From UBA5189 sp040389445 (lineage in GTDB: Bacteria > Chloroflexota > Limnocylindria > Limnocylindrales > CSP1-4): a DNA stretch of 64,000 bases. The notes under the pieces are model-generated. The model worked only from the letters and a program-made list of their open reading frames with translations. It did no database searches and was not told where the DNA came from. Where the stretch lies: positions 62,001-126,000 of the forward strand of contig JAZJZX010000004.1 in NCBI GenBank assembly GCA_040389445.1, given 5' to 3'. This document shows positions 16,724 to 24,379 of this stretch, piece after piece. How positions within the stretch are numbered: position 1 is the stretch's first letter; the number at the start of each line of letters is the position of its first letter. The translations under genes were made by a program, and so were the position numbers.

Positions 16724-18148
16724 TCACTCCGCACAGCATGACAGTTTCGAAACGTCCTTCGAAAACGCCTGGGCACCGATCTTGAGCGCCTCGCTCATCG
16801 TGGGGTAGACGTGGATCAGGTCGATGAAGTCGCCGATGCCGGCCTTGAAATGCATTGCCATCGCGGCCTCATGGATCACCTCGGCTGCCGATTCGCCGAT
16901 CATGTGCACCCCCAGGATCCGCTCATCGATCGTGGACGCGATCATCTTGATCACGCCGCCGGTCTTGTGGACGGCACCCGCGCGCGGGACGTACTTGAGC
17001 GGCGTTGTTGCCGTGACCGCCGGCAGGTGCTTGGCCTTGACCTCGGCCTCGGTCATGCCGACGACGCCGATCGGCGGATCGGTGAAGATGGCCCGCGGGA
17101 TGACGTGGTGGTCCACCTTGTGGCCCGCCCCGGCGAAGACGTTCTCGGCCACGATCCGGCCCTGCCTTGCCCCCACGGGCGTGGCCATCTGCGAACCGTG
17201 CTGGCCCGCGATGACGTCGCCGGCCGCGAAGATGTGTACCTGGCGCGTCCGGAGCTGGGTGTCCACGACCACCGAGCCATCGGGCTTGACTTCCACGCCG
17301 GCCGCCTCGAGCCCGAGATCGTCCGTGTTGGGCCGCCGTCCGGTGGCGATGAGCAGGCGCTCGGCTCGCAGGACGCGGCCGGCGCTCGGGGTCTCGACGG
17401 CCACGCTGACCACCGACCCGTCGAACGAGACCCGCTCGATCCGCGTGTTGGCGAAGACCTCGATTCCTTCGCTGTCGAACACCTCGGAGAGCGTCTCACC
17501 GAGGATGGGCTCGTAGTCGCGAAGCAGGCCCGACCGGGCGACGATCGTCACCTGGCTGCCCAGCCGCGAGAACATCTGGGCCAGCTCGACCGCGATGTAC
17601 CCACCCCCGATGACGATGATCGACTTCGGAAGCTCGGTCAGCCGACCGACCTCGTCGGCGTCGAGCAGGTCGCTGGTCAGATAGGGGACGGTGTCGAGGC
17701 CGGGGATCGCGGGAACATCCGGGCGCGAACCGGTGGCAATCAGGACGTGGTCCGCCTCGATCGTCGTGCCGGCGACGACGATGGTGTGCGGGCCGGTCAT
17801 CGTCGCGTCGCCCTCGAGGACCGTGATGTCGTTCGCGCCCGCGACGCTGGCGTACTTCTTCGCCCGGTAGTCGCGGACGACCTCGTCCTTCTGGCCGATC
17901 AGGGCGGGAAAATCCACCTCGATCCGGGCGGGTGCCAGGCCGACATATCGGGGATGGGCTGCATCGTGGACGATGCGCGCCGCCTCGATGAGGTTCTTGG
18001 ACGGCAGGCAGCCCCGGTTCGCACAGGTGCCGCCGAGCGTCCGTCGCTCCACCATCGCGACGCGCGCCCCGAGTTCGTTTGCCTTGATGGCGGCGGCGAA
18101 GGCGGTCGAGCCGGAGCCGAGGATGAAGAGGTCGTAGGACGTAGGCAT
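16724..18148 (-). CDS. merA: Mercuric reductase without N-terminal HMA domain
   Basis: A 474-residue flavoprotein of the pyridine-nucleotide disulfide reductase family: FAD motif GSGSTA, redox-active C42 and C47 (GGTCANRGCLPSK), NAD(P)-binding IIVIGGGYIAVE and FAAGDV. The C-terminal vicinal pair C471-C472 (KLSCCAE) is the mark of MerA, which reduces Hg(II) to Hg(0). The NmerA metallochaperone domain is missing from this chain; a free HMA protein is encoded divergently 180 bp away. No merT or merB is nearby. The role in mercury is inferred from the Cys pair and context. Confidence 0.88.
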   Translation of the reverse strand: MPTSYDLFILGSGSTAFAAAIKANELGARVAMVERRTLGGTCANRGCLPSKNLIEAARIVHDAAHPRYVGLAPARIEVDFPALIGQKDEVVRDYRAKKYASVAGANDITVLEGDATMTGPHTIVVAGTTIEADHVLIATGSRPDVPAIPGLDTVPYLTSDLLDADEVGRLTELPKSIIVIGGGYIAVELAQMFSRLGSQVTIVARSGLLRDYEPILGETLSEVFDSEGIEVFANTRIERVSFDGSVVSVAVETPSAGRVLRAERLLIATGRRPNTDDLGLEAAGVEVKPDGSVVVDTQLRTRQVHIFAAGDVIAGQHGSQMATPVGARQGRIVAENVFAGAGHKVDHHVIPRAIFTDPPIGVVGMTEAEVKAKHLPAVTATTPLKYVPRAGAVHKTGGVIKMIASTIDERILGVHMIGESAAEVIHEAAMAMHFKAGIGDFIDLIHVYPTMSEALKIGAQAFSKDVSKLSCCAE

Positions 18149-18237
18149 GGGTCTGGACTCCGGTCAGGTTGGTCATCGGTCGATGTCGATGGGCGGGAAC
18201 GCCCGAGTGAACGGTGGCGCCCGCGGCGGATCGCCGG

Positions 18238-18295
18238 CTGTAATCTATCATACGGTCTGGCGTATTAGTATGTGTGCAAGCGTATGCCGGTCAGG
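18238..18295. promoter_or_regulatory. AT-rich divergent promoter/operator between merA and the HMA gene
   Basis: The intergenic region has an AT-rich island in otherwise high-GC DNA. It contains an inverted repeat ATACG-N6-CGTAT at 18250-18265, followed by TAGTATG and AAGCGTATG half-site-like copies. It is well placed to bind the CmtR-like ArsR protein encoded two genes downstream and to control both directions. Confidence 0.5.
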
Positions 18296-18328
18296 CTCGG
18301 CCGACGCGCTGAACGAAGGAGAACCGCC

Positions 18329-18586
18329 ATGACTACCACGAACCCGATGCCACAGTCGCTTCGCTACATCGACCTGGGCGTCGGGCGGATGACCTGCGAC
18401 GATTGCACCGTCACCGTTGCGCGGGCGCTCGAATCGGTTCCCGGGGTCAAGACCGCGGACGTGAGTCTCGAGAGCCGGAGCGCCCGTGTTACGGTCGACG
18501 CAACGGTGGATCCGGAGCAGCTGGCCGCCGCAGTCAGGGGTTCCGGCTACAACGCATTCATTCGTGGCTCGAGGAGCAGTGAATGA
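18329..18586 (+). CDS. Small HMA-domain metal-binding protein
   Basis: An 85-residue heavy-metal-associated domain with metal motif RMTCDDC (C23, C26). The rest has the typical beta-alpha-beta pattern (VARALESVPGVKTADVSLES, ARVTVDATVDPEQLAAAV). It is likely a soluble Hg(II)/Cu(I)/Cd(II) chaperone, acting as a detached NmerA domain for the divergent MerA. AAGGAG is 7 nt before ATG 18329. Its stop overlaps the next start (ATGA). Metal identity is not determined by the motif alone. Confidence 0.85.
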   Translation: MTTTNPMPQSLRYIDLGVGRMTCDDCTVTVARALESVPGVKTADVSLESRSARVTVDATVDPEQLAAAVRGSGYNAFIRGSRSSE

Positions 18587-18978
18587 CGGTCTCGGACGCA
18601 GCCTCGGGGCGCATCGGCCTCAGCAATCTCCCGATCGCGGCGACGCGTCCCGTCGCCGATCGGGCGGAGGTGCTCGCCTCGTTCTTCCAGGGCCTCGCCG
18701 ATCCCAGCCGGATGCGGATCCTGGAACTGCTCGTCGAGCGGCCCCGCACGGTGTCCGAGCTCGTGCGCGAGCTGGGCCTGGCCCAGGGTCGCGTGTCGTC
18801 GCACCTGTCGTGCCTTCGCTGGTGCGGCTATGTGCAGGCCGAGGTGGAGGGGCGGTTCAACCGGTACCGCCTGGTGGACGAGCGGGTCCGCGAGATCCTG
18901 ACCCTCGGCGAGGCGGTGATCCGCGACAACGCCGATCGCCTGACGTCGTGCCTGGTCCTTGCGAACGAGGACGGCTGA
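18583..18978 (+). CDS. CmtR-like ArsR family metal-sensing repressor
   Basis: A 131-residue winged-helix ArsR/SmtB protein. C77 and C81 lie in the recognition helix (SHLSCLRWCGYV) and C123 near the C-terminus (LTSC). This reproduces the Cys arrangement (C57, C61, C102) of mycobacterial CmtR, a Cd(II)/Pb(II) sensor. It probably represses the HMA gene and perhaps merA until metal binds. It is translationally coupled to the HMA gene. The actual inducer, mercury or cadmium, is open. Confidence 0.88.
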   Translation: MTVSDAASGRIGLSNLPIAATRPVADRAEVLASFFQGLADPSRMRILELLVERPRTVSELVRELGLAQGRVSSHLSCLRWCGYVQAEVEGRFNRYRLVDERVREILTLGEAVIRDNADRLTSCLVLANEDG

Positions 18979-19025
18979 TGTAACGGATCCCGTGGGGTCC
19001 TGACCCGCCACGGTACGAATGGCCC

Positions 19026-20243
19026 GTGGCAACGCCACCCAGCTCAAGGCAGAGTCTGGCCATGAGGCAGACTCTCGAGCGGCGGCTGCTGCGTGCCGAC
19101 TGGGCGATGGGACGCATCGCCCAGGTGTCCAGGTCCGTGGCGGGGCTGGGCACACCCGAAACCGCGCGTGGTCTGGCGGCGTTGAGCGCCGGTCTGGTCA
19201 TGCTGGTCGGCATCGCCGCGACCTTGCGGGCCGATCCGGCCATGGCGCCGATCCTGGGCACCATCACCGTGCTGTCCGCGCTCGGACTGGGCGCGAGCCT
19301 GCTGCGTGCCCAGGTGCATGCCGACGGCGCTGCCCTCGCGATCGCGGTGACGCTGCTGTTTGCGGATCTGACGCGCGACCTTGCGCCGACGGTGGTGTGG
19401 CTGTTCGCTTTCGTCGTGCCGGGAATCGGCCTGATCAACGGGCCGCGGGCTGGAGCCGTGGCCGGCCTGCTTGCCGCGCCCGCGCTCCACCTGATCGAGA
19501 CGGGCATTCTCGTCGATCCGCTGGATCCACAGACGCCGTTCGGAATCCTCATCCTTGTTGCGCTCGGAGCGACGCCCGGTTACCTCCTCGCCGTGGCACG
19601 ACGCCGGGGCGTTCTCCTGGACCGCCAGCTCGCCCGGGCCCAGATGCTGATCCGCGAAACCGAGGACGCCCGATCTGCCGAGGCCGAGGCCCGGCATCAG
19701 GCCGTCTTCATGCTGGCCCGAGCCGCCGAGGCTCGCGACGGGACCACCGGCTTCCACATCGAGCACGTTCGCGACCTCGCGGCCGAGCTTGCGACCGCCG
19801 CGGGGATCGCCGCCGACCAGGTCAAGGAGATCGCCTGGTCGGCAATGCTCCACGATGTCGGCAAGATTCGCGTCCCGGATCGCGTACTGCTCAAGCCGGG
19901 CAAGCTGGACGAAACCGAATGGACTCTCATCCGGAAGCATCCGCTCTGGGGTGAGGAACTGCTGAAGGGTGACGAGGGTTTCTCCCTCGCTCGGCAGATC
20001 GCGCGGTGGCACCACGAAGACTGGGACGGATCCGGCTACCCGGATGGGCTCCGCGGCACGGCGATCCCGTTCGCCGCGCGGATCACCCGGGTGGTCGATG
20101 TCTACGACGCACTTCGCAGCGAGCGCCCCTACAAGCCGGCCTGGACGCCGGCCCGGGCCCTCGAGGAACTCGAGGACATGCGAGGCCGGGGCCTCGATCC
20201 AGAGCTTACCGACCTCTTCATCGGGCTGCATCTCACCGATTGA
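19026..20243 (+). CDS. Membrane HD-GYP phosphodiesterase
   Basis: 405 residues: about six hydrophobic helices (residues 50-195), a short coiled linker, then an HD-GYP domain. The domain has HIEHVRDLAAELA, catalytic LHDVGKIRVPD, and HHEDWDGSGYPDGLRG, in which the GYP motif is intact. Expected activity is cyclic-di-GMP hydrolysis in response to a membrane-sensed signal. GTG 19026 is taken as start; ATG 19062 also fits. Confidence 0.88.
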   Translation: MATPPSSRQSLAMRQTLERRLLRADWAMGRIAQVSRSVAGLGTPETARGLAALSAGLVMLVGIAATLRADPAMAPILGTITVLSALGLGASLLRAQVHADGAALAIAVTLLFADLTRDLAPTVVWLFAFVVPGIGLINGPRAGAVAGLLAAPALHLIETGILVDPLDPQTPFGILILVALGATPGYLLAVARRRGVLLDRQLARAQMLIRETEDARSAEAEARHQAVFMLARAAEARDGTTGFHIEHVRDLAAELATAAGIAADQVKEIAWSAMLHDVGKIRVPDRVLLKPGKLDETEWTLIRKHPLWGEELLKGDEGFSLARQIARWHHEDWDGSGYPDGLRGTAIPFAARITRVVDVYDALRSERPYKPAWTPARALEELEDMRGRGLDPELTDLFIGLHLTD

Positions 20244-20377
20244 GCGGTCCGGTACCGAGGCGTTGGCCCCGCACCGGCGCGGATCGGGTTGGTGGCAGGT
20301 AAGCCGCCACACAGCCTCGGCACGACGCGGCGCGGTACGGTGGGGTCACTCACGCCTCCCTGGAGACACAACCCTTC

Positions 20378-21745
20378 ATGAACCCATCTTCGTTTGACTT
20401 CGTGATCATCGGCGCCGGCCCGGCCGGTGAGGCCGCGGCCTACATGGCCCGGTCCCGCGGCGCTTCCGTCGCCGTCATCGATCGCGAGCTGTTCGGCGGC
20501 TCGTGCCCGTTCTGGGCGTGCATGCCCTCCAAGACCCTTCTGCACGCTGCCGCGGTGCACGCGAGCGGCGGTGACTACGACTGGCCACACGCGTCCGCCC
20601 GGCGTGACTACATGATCAACCGGGAGGGGACCGACTGGCCCAGCGACGCGGGCCATATCCGCGGCCTCGAGGGAGCCGGAGCGGTCGTCATTCGAGGCAC
20701 GGCGAGATTGGCCGGCCCCGGCACGGTCGTCGTGGTCGGCGAGGGTCCGGATGTGACCCTCCAGGCGGGCCACATCATCATCGCCGTCGGCTCCATGCCA
20801 GCCCTGCCCGTCATCGATGGACTGGAGACGATCACGCCCTGGACCAACCGCGAGGCGACGTCGACACGCCGGCTCCCCGAAAGCCTCGTGATCCTCGGAG
20901 CCGGCCCCACGGGCGTCGAGATGGCCCAGGTGTTTGCCCGCTTCGGCGTCCGGGTCGTGCTCGTCGCCGCACAAAGCGCCATCAATCCGAAGGACCACCC
21001 GCGTAATTCCGAAGCGGTCACCGTTGGATTGCGACGCGACGGCGTCGATGTCCGCACGGGCGTGCGCGCCACGCGGATCGAAGCGCACGCGGCCCCTTCC
21101 GGCGCCCATGTCGTCCACCTGGCCGACGGTTCGACGGTCGAGGGTCACGAGATCATGGTGGCCGTTGGGCGGACCTACCCGCTGGCCGCCCTGGGCCTCG
21201 AGACGATCGGGCTGGACCCCGCGGCACCGCCACAGGCAGGACCCGATCTGCGCATCGCACACGAGGTGTTCCTCATCGGCGACCCCGCCGGCCCCGAGAT
21301 GCATACCCACCTCGCCCACTACCAGGGCGAAGTCGCGGTGCGGATCGCTCTCGGCGATGCGATTCTCCCGGACTATTCGGCCATCCCCAGGGCGATCTAC
21401 ACCGATCCGGAAGCAGCCAGCGTCGGCCTGACCCTCGAGCAGGCGAGGGCCGCGGGATTCGAAGCCTTCGAAGAGGTCGCCGACCTCGCCACCACGGCCA
21501 AGGGCTACGTGGCCGAGGCGTCCGGACACGTGACCATCGTGGTTGACCGCGCAGCGAGGATCCTCCTCGGCGCCTTCATCGCCGGTCCGGCCGCGTCGGA
21601 GGTCATTCATGAGGCCGTCCTGGCCATCAAGACCAGGACCACCATCGATGTCCTGGCGGACACGATCCATGCCTTCCCGACGACGGCGCGGGTCATGGGC
21701 GGACTCTTCGCGACGGCGCTCCGACGTATCGAGGACGGCACATGA
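20378..21745 (+). CDS. Pyridine nucleotide-disulfide oxidoreductase (dihydrolipoamide dehydrogenase/MerA-like)
   Basis: 455 residues: FAD-binding VIIGAGPAGEAAA, redox disulfide C43-x4-C48 (GGSCPFWACMPSK), NAD(P)-binding VILGAGPTGVEMAQ, FAD ribityl-binding FLIGDPAG, and C-terminal HAFPTTARVM instead of the HxHPT of lipoamide dehydrogenases. There are no C-terminal vicinal cysteines, so it is not MerA proper. The missing second His argues against a standard lipoamide dehydrogenase. Its stop overlaps a CsoR-family sensor gene, which suggests a metal- or sulfur-responsive reductase. Substrate is unknown. Confidence 0.8.
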   Translation: MNPSSFDFVIIGAGPAGEAAAYMARSRGASVAVIDRELFGGSCPFWACMPSKTLLHAAAVHASGGDYDWPHASARRDYMINREGTDWPSDAGHIRGLEGAGAVVIRGTARLAGPGTVVVVGEGPDVTLQAGHIIIAVGSMPALPVIDGLETITPWTNREATSTRRLPESLVILGAGPTGVEMAQVFARFGVRVVLVAAQSAINPKDHPRNSEAVTVGLRRDGVDVRTGVRATRIEAHAAPSGAHVVHLADGSTVEGHEIMVAVGRTYPLAALGLETIGLDPAAPPQAGPDLRIAHEVFLIGDPAGPEMHTHLAHYQGEVAVRIALGDAILPDYSAIPRAIYTDPEAASVGLTLEQARAAGFEAFEEVADLATTAKGYVAEASGHVTIVVDRAARILLGAFIAGPAASEVIHEAVLAIKTRTTIDVLADTIHAFPTTARVMGGLFATALRRIEDGT

Positions 21746-22077
21746 CGTCCATTCCGACGGGCCCGGTGGAGGCGTCGTCACATTGCCACGTGCCGGCCGA
21801 CTTCCGACCCGACGATCGACTGAAGCTTCGCGCCGAGGTCGACCGGCTGATCGCGGCAGCACAGTGGCTGGCCCGGGAGATCGACGAGGGACGCGGCTGC
21901 CACGCCACGCTCGTTCAGGCCTCGGTGCTCCAGGCCGACATCGATGCGATCGCGGCCCGCCTCGTGGACGGCCACCTCAAATACTGCGTGACTCGCGCCA
22001 TCGGGTCCGGGCAGCGTCCCGACGAGATCCAGAGCCTGCTCGCGCCGATCCAGACCCTCCTGTTCGCCAGGCGATAG
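21742..22077 (+). CDS. CsoR/RcnR-family metal- or sulfur-sensing repressor
   Basis: A 111-residue all-helical DUF156 protein. C53, H78 and C82 have exactly the spacing (25 and 4) of the CsoR Cu(I) site C36-H61-C65. An N-terminal HCH (14-16) adds ligands as seen in RcnR-like members. It lacks an obvious tandem partner such as a copper ATPase. The ATGA overlap with the preceding flavoprotein implies co-regulation, possibly autoregulation of the operon. Ligand could be Cu(I) or a persulfide; this is not resolvable by eye. Confidence 0.8.
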   Translation: MTSIPTGPVEASSHCHVPADFRPDDRLKLRAEVDRLIAAAQWLAREIDEGRGCHATLVQASVLQADIDAIAARLVDGHLKYCVTRAIGSGQRPDEIQSLLAPIQTLLFARR

Positions 22078-22079
22078 CG

Positions 22080-22274
22080 GTGGCGCTCCGCTCCTTCGTC
22101 GGTGCCCTCGCGGCCCTGGCAATCGCCGGGCTCGCCGACGGTGCCGGGATTCGGGGATTGTTCATCCTCTTCGGCGCCCTGGGGCTCAACCTCATGATCG
22201 TGACTTCGTTCTTCCTGGTCCGGCCGTATGCGACGCGCCTCCGCAGATTCCTGCCGCCCTGGCTGCCCTGGTGA
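22080..22274 (+). CDS. Small two-helix membrane protein
   Basis: 64 residues beginning at GTG 22080, three bases after the CsoR stop, with two hydrophobic helices (about 5-20 and 26-47) and a basic, Trp/Pro-rich tail ending LPPWLPW. It may be a membrane partner of the flavoprotein/CsoR operon. No family is recognised. The 3' end sequence is partly duplicated 50 bp downstream. Confidence 0.5.
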   Translation: MALRSFVGALAALAIAGLADGAGIRGLFILFGALGLNLMIVTSFFLVRPYATRLRRFLPPWLPW

Positions 22275-22332
22275 CGTTCGCCCGGCTGCCACGGCCGCCG
22301 TGGCGGCCCCGGCTGCCCTGGTGGCGTTCGCC
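22261..22332. repeat. 22-bp direct repeat copying a gene's 3' end
   Basis: 22261-22282 and 22311-22332 are identical except for one base and contain the last codons and stop of the small membrane gene (the second copy has TGG instead of TGA). Between them lies a hairpin GCCACGG-CCG-CCGTGGC at 22288-22304, possibly a terminator. Confidence 0.7.
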
Positions 22333-22354
22333 GGCCGCAGGTCCCATCACGGAG

Positions 22355-22386
22355 AAGCGCCCCGGCCCGTGAGGGTCGAGGCGCTT
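22355..22386. terminator. Terminator-like hairpin between convergent genes
   Basis: AAGCGCC at 22355-22361 pairs with GGCGCTT at 22380-22386, with a short T run after it on the plus strand. It lies between the plus-strand small membrane gene and the minus-strand thioredoxin gene, so it could serve either. Confidence 0.5.
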
Positions 22387-22414
22387 TCCGGGTGCGACGC
22401 GCCAGCACGGCTGG

Positions 22415-22747
22415 TCAGGCAGCGTCCTTCTTGAGGCCGAAGGCCGCCTCGAGCTCCTCGAGTCGACGGAAGCCGACGACACCGATCGGCTCCTGCCCCG
22501 GCCTGAAGATCGCGATCGTCGGGATCGACATGATGCCAAGGCTGCGTGACAGCCCCGGGTTGGCATCGATGTCCACCTTGACGACGTCGACCTCACCGAC
22601 GTACTTGACCGCCAGCTTCTCGATTTCCGGCGCGACCATCCGGCACGGGCCGCACCAGGCGGCCCAGAAGTCGACGACCACGGGCCGTTCGTTCTTCAGG
22701 ACGAGGGCTTCGAAGGTCTCGTCGGTCGCGTGCTGGAGTTCGGACAT
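22415..22747 (-). CDS. trxA: Thioredoxin
   Basis: A 110-residue thioredoxin with active site WCGPC (C32, C35), preceding DFWAAW, the KVDIDANP strand and cis-Pro in IMSIPTIAIF. It reduces cytoplasmic protein disulfides, with electrons from a thioredoxin reductase. The window's reductase (glutaredoxin-TrxR fusion) lies 3.5 kb away. AAGGAGCC lies just before the ATG. It is downstream of, but 333 bp from, the crp-like gene. Confidence 0.95.
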   Translation of the reverse strand: MSELQHATDETFEALVLKNERPVVVDFWAAWCGPCRMVAPEIEKLAVKYVGEVDVVKVDIDANPGLSRSLGIMSIPTIAIFRPGQEPIGVVGFRRLEELEAAFGLKKDAA

Positions 22748-23080
22748 CAACTGGCTCCTTCGGCCGGCAGCTCGCACGGGCGGAGGGCCTGCAAGCCGTG
22801 GTCTTCGATCATCAACGTTCCGGGTGAGACTGCCATGGAAAACCTCTGGACCTCTGCCATCGCTCCCCGGAGGCGTATGCCCAAGGTGGATCGATACCGC
22901 AACCATGCGGCTGACGTGGCGGTCCGTCGGTTCGCTGGCGCACATGCCGGTGCCAGGACCGCGGCATCTGGCCGCGACGCCGGCGAGCGGCCCGCTCAGG
23001 CGTCGGCGAGCGGCCCGCTCAGGCGCCGGCGGGGCCCGCTCAGGCGCCTGCGTGGGCTCAGGCGTCGGCGAGCGGCCCGC
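22748..23080. other. 333-bp gene-free stretch with repeats
   Basis: No convincing ORF on either strand. The half nearer the crp-like gene is filled by the tandem repeat annotated separately. The half nearer trxA should hold its promoter, but no clear -10/-35 pair was recognised. Confidence 0.5.
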
Positions 23081-23100
23081 TCAGGCGTCGGCGAGGCCCC
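22981..23100. repeat. 23-bp tandem repeat duplicating the 3' end of the crp-like gene
   Basis: Three full CGGCGAGCGGCCCGCTCAGG-type units (22981, 23004, 23066) plus three shortened ones. The copy at 23066-23088 contains the real stop codon, and the next copy the last codons. On the minus strand each full copy therefore repeats the gene's end (GCC-GAC-GCC-TGA context) as non-coding tail. Confidence 0.8.
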
Positions 23101-23827
23101 TCAGGGCGGCGAGATCGACGACGACGATCTCGTGATCCTCGATGCGGATGAGGTCATCGCGCTCCAGCGTGTTGAGCGCGAGGGTCACCGATTCGCGACG
23201 GGTGCCGATGATGTCGGCCAGCTCCCGGTGCGTCAGGCCGGGCACGACGCGATCGAGGTCGTCACGTCCAACCAGTCGGCGCTCACGCTCCAGAAACGTG
23301 AGGATCAGGTGCGCGACACGGCCCTGGATGTCGCGAAAGGCAAAATCGGCGATTCGCTCACGAGCGTCCTGGAGCTTCTCGCCCATCGCCTCGGCGAGAC
23401 GGATGGCGAGGGCCGGGTCGCGGCTGCAGACGCCGAGAAACGCCTCCCGCGTCGTCCGGCACACGACGGTCTCCTCGAGCGCCTCGACGGTCAGATCCTG
23501 GGCGCTCGCGTCGACGATCCCGATCTCACCAAACGCATCGCCCGGACCGAGGAGCGCGATCGTCTGCGATTTGCCGTCGCGCGAGGTCCGGTAGACCTTG
23601 ACCCGCCCGGAAGTAATGAAGGTGACGGCCGACATCGGCTCGCCGGCGCGGTGGAGAATCGCACCCGCCGCATAGGTCGCCATGGCCGACTGGCGAGCCA
23701 TCGACTCCACCGTGCGCTGATCGAGGTTGCGCATCATGCGGCTGCCTTCGATATACCAGCAGCCGGGGGTCCGGTGGAGCGGATCCTTGCGGAGGATGTG
23801 GACGCCGCGGAGCGGTGGGAGCGTCAC
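23081..23827 (-). CDS. Crp/Fnr-family transcription regulator
   Basis: 248 residues: a cyclic-nucleotide-binding-like domain (ILHRAGEPMSAVTFITSGRV, then LLGPGDAFGEIGIVDAS), a dimerisation helix, and a C-terminal winged helix (GLTHRELADIIGTRRESVTL, then ALNTLERDDLIRI). No N-terminal [4Fe-4S] Cys cluster as in Fnr is visible. Binding residues for cAMP are not clearly conserved. ATG 23827 gives a full-length protein; ATG 23737 is an alternative. It may control trxA downstream, which is inference from position. Confidence 0.85.
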   Translation of the reverse strand: MTLPPLRGVHILRKDPLHRTPGCWYIEGSRMMRNLDQRTVESMARQSAMATYAAGAILHRAGEPMSAVTFITSGRVKVYRTSRDGKSQTIALLGPGDAFGEIGIVDASAQDLTVEALEETVVCRTTREAFLGVCSRDPALAIRLAEAMGEKLQDARERIADFAFRDIQGRVAHLILTFLERERRLVGRDDLDRVVPGLTHRELADIIGTRRESVTLALNTLERDDLIRIEDHEIVVVDLAALRGLADA

Positions 23828-24379
23828 GGGGTGGGCGGAGCCATCCGGGCCGCGGCGCGAAACGCGCGGCGCGGACTTGTCTGCTGGCTACGGCCGGAGT
23901 CCCACCCCGCGGTCAACCGAACCACGTCGATGCCTCGTCGTCCCTGGGTACTGCATCGTCGGAAATGACATCGCGGGTGTCGGGCACTCCCGAATCCGTG
24001 ACCCGAGGTCGTTCCGACGCCTCGGAAAGCTGGCCGCGATCCCGGGACCGGCGGGATCCGGATCCCATCCTGGCCCCGTGTGCAGGCCTGCGCCCGGGTA
24101 CCTGAGGTTCGCCTGGATCACGTTTCTGCGGTTTCGCGGCCATCACGCTGATAGCTCCTTGACAGCCCGGTTGGCTCTCCCGGCCGGAGACTCCGGCATC
24201 GGGATGCTAGGCCGAGCCCGTGCCGAGGCGATGTGATCTCTGACACCAGAACCGTCCGGATCGCCGGCCGGCTTGTCGGCGGGTGCGCCAGCGCACCGAC
24301 ACGGCCTGAACGCCCGCACAACCTGTGCTCAGGCCATGCCCGGACTGACCGGACAGGCCTTCAGCCCAAGGAGGCAGTC
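23828..24379. other. 552-bp spacer between divergent genes with one small ORF
   Basis: This separates the minus-strand crp-like gene from the plus-strand membrane-protein pair. Apart from the doubtful small ORF listed separately I see no gene, RNA or repeat. It should contain both promoters. The plus-strand gene has AAGGAGG 5 nt before its ATG. Confidence 0.4.
23913..24143 (-). CDS. Possible small disordered protein
   Basis: A 76-residue frame starting MAAKPQKRDPGEPQVPG. It is rich in Arg, Asp, Pro and Ser, ends DDAVPRDDEASTWFG, and has no cysteine or hydrophobic core. The Lys/Asp mix and ordered acidic tail look more like a short disordered protein than noise, but high GC produces many spurious frames. 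No family is recognised. Confidence 0.35.
   Translation of the reverse strand: MAAKPQKRDPGEPQVPGRRPAHGARMGSGSRRSRDRGQLSEASERPRVTDSGVPDTRDVISDDAVPRDDEASTWFG

Noticed and set aside
20378..21745. Second mercuric reductase or lipoamide dehydrogenase
   Set aside because: It lacks the MerA C-terminal Cys pair and has HAFPTT where lipoamide dehydrogenases have HxHPT, so I left the function open.
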